A DNA stretch of 64,000 bases, taken from positions 186,001 through 250,000 of the forward strand of contig NZ_OZ075109.1 of assembly GCF_964186625.1 (NCBI RefSeq), written 5' to 3'. The position numbers and the translations under genes are program-made. This DNA comes from Asticcacaulis sp. MM231 (GTDB lineage Bacteria > Pseudomonadota > Alphaproteobacteria > Caulobacterales > Caulobacteraceae). Shown here piece after piece: positions 61,101 to 64,000 of the stretch. The notes under the pieces were generated by a model. That model did no database searches and had not been told where the DNA came from. It saw nothing but the letters and a program-made list of their open reading frames with translations. Each line of letters opens with the position of its first letter. Within the stretch, counting starts at the first letter, position 1.

Positions 61101-63251
61101 ATGAACAGAAGAGGTTTTCTTGTAACGGCGGCAGCCACCGCCTTCATGCCCGCGTTTGGCTCAAACCCTGTTCTTGCCAAAACCGTTCTACGTCCGCCCG
61201 AAACCGCGATGATCCCGAAACGGATCGAGCAGTTGGGGCGGACGCGGATCGACAACTATGCCTGGCTACGTGATTCGAACTGGGCCGAGGTGTTTATCGA
61301 TACGTCCAAGATGCAGCCCGATATCCGTCAGCATCTCGACGATGAAAACCGCTACGCCGACGCCATTCTCGCGCCGACCAAAGATCGTCAGGCGCAGTAT
61401 GTCGCCTCCATGAACGCCATGGTCGGGAATGATAGCGAGACACCGCCGTCTCCCGACGGCGACTGGAACTACTACACCTACATCCGACCCGGCGAGGACC
61501 ACACCATCCACGCGCGCAAGCCACGCGGAGGTGGTGACGAGCAGATCCTTCTTGATGAACAGGCACGCGCCAAGGGGCGCGACTATTACCGCGTAGAAGA
61601 CGCGCAGCATTCGCCCGATCACAACCTGTTTGTGTGGGCCGAGGACCTCGGCGGCGGTGACCGTTTCGATATAGGCGTCCATGATCTCAAAACCGGCAAG
61701 GTATCGGTGACCACAACCACCGACACCTATGGCTGGCTGGGCGTGATCGTTTCGCCGTGTTCTAAGTGGGTTTTCCGTATCCAGCGTGATCAGTATGGCC
61801 GCCCGGCCAAGGTCATGCGTATGCCGGCGCACGGTGGCCCAGAGGCGCTTGTTTATGAAGAACACGACGGCGCCTTGTTTGTCTCGCTTGGCCGCACTGC
61901 GTCCAACAGCCATGTGACGATCCGTATTTCCGGTCCCGATCTCGACGAATGGCATCTCATCCCGGCGGCTGCGCCAGAAAGCAAGCCGGTCCTGATCGAG
62001 CCACGCACCGTAGGGCTGCACTACCAGGTCGAGACATGGAACAACCAGCTTATCATCCTGACCGATGCTGACAGCGCCGTTGATGGGCGTCTGGTCCGTG
62101 CGGATGTCTCCAGACCCGGCAAAACCGACTGGCAGGATTGGGTGCCGTATGCTGAAGGGTGCAACCTGCTCGAAATGCATCCTTTCAGGGACCACTTTGT
62201 CTTGCTTCAGCGTGCCGGGGGCAAGTTAGAGGTCGTCGTCACGCAAGCCGATGGGAGGACGAAGACGATCGCCTTCGATGAAGCGGCCTATGATGTGCGT
62301 GTCGCCGATAATCAGGAGTTCGCCTCCCAAACCCTGCGCCTGAGCTATCAGTCGCCGCGGACGCCGGAGCGCTGGATAGCCTACGACATGGCGACCTCGC
62401 AGCAGACCGTCATCATGAGCTCCAGCGTCCCCGGTCACGATCCTCAGGCCTACGAGGTGCGGGCCTTGTTTGCCGCAGCGCCTGACGGCCAGCAGGTGCC
62501 TTTGACCGTGCTGATGAAGAAGGGGACAAAGCTTGACGGCACAGCGCCACTGCTGCTCTATGGCTATGGCGCTTACGGCGTGCCTTCGGAAGCCGACTTT
62601 TCCATAGCCAATATTGCTTTGGTCAACGCCGGCTGGATCTACGCCATCGCCCATGTGCGCGGCGGTTCGGAAAAAGGGCGGAGTTGGTTCCTCGATGGGC
62701 GCAAATTCAAAAAACGCAACAGCTTTACCGATTTCAACGCCTGCGCCGAGTACCTGATCGCCCAAGGTTATACCGCAAAGAAGCGCCTTGTTGCTTACGG
62801 GCTTTCGGCCGGCGGTCTTCTGGTCGGGGCTTCGCTGAATCTGCGACCTGATCTTTATGCCGGCGTCATCGCGCAGGTACCGTTCGTCGACATGCTCAAC
62901 ACCATGTCGGATGCCACGCACCCGTTAGTGCCGGCCTTCCGGCCTGACTGGGGTGATCCGCTCGCGGACGGACAGGCCTATGATTATATCGCCTCGATCT
63001 CGCCGTATGAGAATGTCCACAAGGCGGCTTACCCGATGGTGCTGGCAACGGCGGGGGTGCGCGATAATCGGGTGAGTTATTGGGAACCGGGCAAGTGGGT
63101 GGCGGCCCTGCGTGCCCACACCACGTCCGGCAAGCCGATCCTGTTCCGCATTAATATGTCCGGCGGCCACCAGAGCAATTCGGGCCTTTCCGACGCGTTC
63201 GCACAGGCGGCGCTGTTCTGGTCGTTCGCTGAACTCAGCCTGAAATCTTAA
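61101..63251 (+). CDS. Exported S9A oligopeptidase B-like serine peptidase
   Basis: ATG 61101 has AGGAG 9 bases upstream and begins a twin-arginine-type signal (MNRRGFLVTAAATAFMPAFG); ATG 61083 is possible. The 716-residue mature-type enzyme has a seven-blade propeller followed by an alpha/beta-hydrolase: Ser in YGLSAGGLLVG, Asp in GVRDNRVSYWEPGKW and His in MSGGHQSNSG. It should cleave peptides shorter than about 30 residues. A lasso-peptide isopeptidase was considered, but there are no lasso biosynthesis genes. Confidence 0.88.
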   Translation: MNRRGFLVTAAATAFMPAFGSNPVLAKTVLRPPETAMIPKRIEQLGRTRIDNYAWLRDSNWAEVFIDTSKMQPDIRQHLDDENRYADAILAPTKDRQAQYVASMNAMVGNDSETPPSPDGDWNYYTYIRPGEDHTIHARKPRGGGDEQILLDEQARAKGRDYYRVEDAQHSPDHNLFVWAEDLGGGDRFDIGVHDLKTGKVSVTTTTDTYGWLGVIVSPCSKWVFRIQRDQYGRPAKVMRMPAHGGPEALVYEEHDGALFVSLGRTASNSHVTIRISGPDLDEWHLIPAAAPESKPVLIEPRTVGLHYQVETWNNQLIILTDADSAVDGRLVRADVSRPGKTDWQDWVPYAEGCNLLEMHPFRDHFVLLQRAGGKLEVVVTQADGRTKTIAFDEAAYDVRVADNQEFASQTLRLSYQSPRTPERWIAYDMATSQQTVIMSSSVPGHDPQAYEVRALFAAAPDGQQVPLTVLMKKGTKLDGTAPLLLYGYGAYGVPSEADFSIANIALVNAGWIYAIAHVRGGSEKGRSWFLDGRKFKKRNSFTDFNACAEYLIAQGYTAKKRLVAYGLSAGGLLVGASLNLRPDLYAGVIAQVPFVDMLNTMSDATHPLVPAFRPDWGDPLADGQAYDYIASISPYENVHKAAYPMVLATAGVRDNRVSYWEPGKWVAALRAHTTSGKPILFRINMSGGHQSNSGLSDAFAQAALFWSFAELSLKS

Positions 63252-63272
63252 CTGACGAAAGTTCCATAGCTT

Positions 63273-64000
63273 ATGATGCCACCTGTCAGCGCCTTCGGCG
63301 CCGATCTCGACCCGGATATTCGCCGTTTCATTCAGGAAACTGGCGCGGCCTACGGCGATCATCCGCCCTTCGACACGCTTTCGCCGGATGCGATGAGGGC
63401 CGTCTGCGAAGCCGTACGCACACCGTGGCGTCAGGGCGGACCGGTAATGGTGCGCACAGAAGCGTTTGAGGTCGCCACGCCGCATGGCCGCGTGAACGTG
63501 CGCCTGCTCGACCCGACACCTGCCAGCGATGCACCTAAGCCGTGCCTGGTCTATGTCCATGGCGGCGGCTGGATGCTGTTTTCGATGCAGACCCATGATC
63601 GCGTGATGCGCGAATATGCGGCGAGGGCTAGTGTCGTCGTCATCGCCATGGATTACGCTTATGCGCCGGCGGCAAAGTTTCCCGTGGCGCTGGAGCAGGT
63701 GGTGGCCACGTTGCGCTGGACGCACGACCATGCCGCCGAACTGGGCATCGATCCTGATCGTATCGCCATTGGCGGCGATAGTGTCGGTGGCAATATGTCG
63801 GTAGCGACGGCCCTGATGCTGCGCGATGTCGGCGAGGGCGATCTGCTGAAAGGCCTGATGTTGCATTACGGCGCATTTGACGATGATTCAAGCCCCGAGG
63901 ATCACATCCGCTATGGTGGCGAGGGCTATATGCTCTCCAGCGCTGAGATGGTGATGTTCTGGGACAACTATCTCAACAATGACGCCGATCATCACAACCC
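63273..64000 (+). CDS. HSL-family alpha/beta-hydrolase esterase (partial, runs off right edge)
   Basis: ATG 63273 opens a frame still running at the window end after 242 codons. The oxyanion-hole motif HGGGW and the nucleophile motif GGDSVGGN identify the hormone-sensitive-lipase-like esterase family. The Asp and His of the triad are beyond the edge. No signal peptide is seen. It follows the oligopeptidase by 21 bp and probably shares its transcript. Confidence 0.85.
   Translation, partial: MMPPVSAFGADLDPDIRRFIQETGAAYGDHPPFDTLSPDAMRAVCEAVRTPWRQGGPVMVRTEAFEVATPHGRVNVRLLDPTPASDAPKPCLVYVHGGGWMLFSMQTHDRVMREYAARASVVVIAMDYAYAPAAKFPVALEQVVATLRWTHDHAAELGIDPDRIAIGGDSVGGNMSVATALMLRDVGEGDLLKGLMLHYGAFDDDSSPEDHIRYGGEGYMLSSAEMVMFWDNYLNNDADHHN

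Noticed and set aside
61101..63251. Lasso-peptide isopeptidase
   Set aside because: The S9 fold and TonB neighbour invite the idea, but no precursor, B or C lasso genes are nearby; the propeller and motifs suit oligopeptidase B.
1..64000. CRISPR array, tRNA, rRNA or riboswitch
   Set aside because: None was seen: no regularly spaced repeats and no recognisable T-arm or leader fold. A covariance-model scan would be needed to exclude small RNAs.

Overview
The window looks like chromosomal DNA of an alphaproteobacterium, most likely a member of the Caulobacteraceae such as Asticcacaulis. The evidence is the high G+C coding style, the alphaproteobacterial SOS box (GAAC-N7-GAAC) in front of an imuA-imuB/dnaE2 cassette, the many TonB-dependent receptors and secreted peptidases, and an ECF sigma/FecR pair. 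The genus is inferred; no rRNA or tRNA gene was seen.

Region 1 (1-13 kb) is accessory. It starts with a tyrosine recombinase running off the left edge, with a repeat-rich promoter. A junction of two gene remnants follows (flavin monooxygenase C-terminus, resolvase C-terminus). Then come a Fic AMP-transferase behind an operator array, a luxR/luxI quorum-sensing pair whose luxR is frameshifted, a frameshifted DUF6499-DUF2285 protein, an ABC exporter, a GAF-EAL phosphodiesterase, HU, and a second Fic protein with its own operator repeats.

Region 2 (13-24 kb) is a DNA-damage block. It holds an SRAP/YedK-type protein coupled to a 32-residue membrane protein, an MpaB-like oxygenase, an XRE regulator, LexA-boxed imuA-imuB, a Sel1/TonB_C-like periplasmic protein and LexA-boxed dnaE2.

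Region 3 (24.7-34.8 kb) is probably a zinc-starvation island. Four matching Zur-like boxes (AATGNTATRYYRTAAC) precede a DUF885 peptidase, a NiCoT-family metal permease, an S46 dipeptidyl-peptidase (interrupted by an in-frame stop) and an operon of ABC ATPase, FtsX-type permease and DUF3299 protein. A second DUF3299 gene lies at the other end.

Region 4 (35-41.3 kb) is regulatory and redox. It has a small membrane protein, an ECF sigma factor and partner membrane protein, an XRE repressor, an unusual HTH-sigma fusion with FecR, an Rrf2 repressor with its operator over its own start codon, a thioredoxin-reductase-like flavoprotein and a PaiB-like protein.

Region 5 (41.6-64 kb) is catabolic and contains the most striking group. 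A secreted NylC-like N-terminal-nucleophile amidase, a TonB receptor, a POT peptide permease, a LysR regulator, a NylB-like serine hydrolase (frameshifted), a class III omega-transaminase, a semialdehyde dehydrogenase, RidA, GabT, a 3-hydroxyacyl-CoA/carnitine-type dehydrogenase and an Asp/Glu-racemase-like protein lie nearly end to end. Together they suggest uptake and breakdown of omega-amino-acid oligomers (nylon-oligomer-like or natural GABA/beta-alanine amides) to dicarboxylates. AraC, PaiB, an APC permease, a frameshifted TonB receptor, an oligopeptidase B-like enzyme and a truncated esterase follow. Five otherwise well-conserved genes in the window are broken by single changes, which could be true decay or assembly error.
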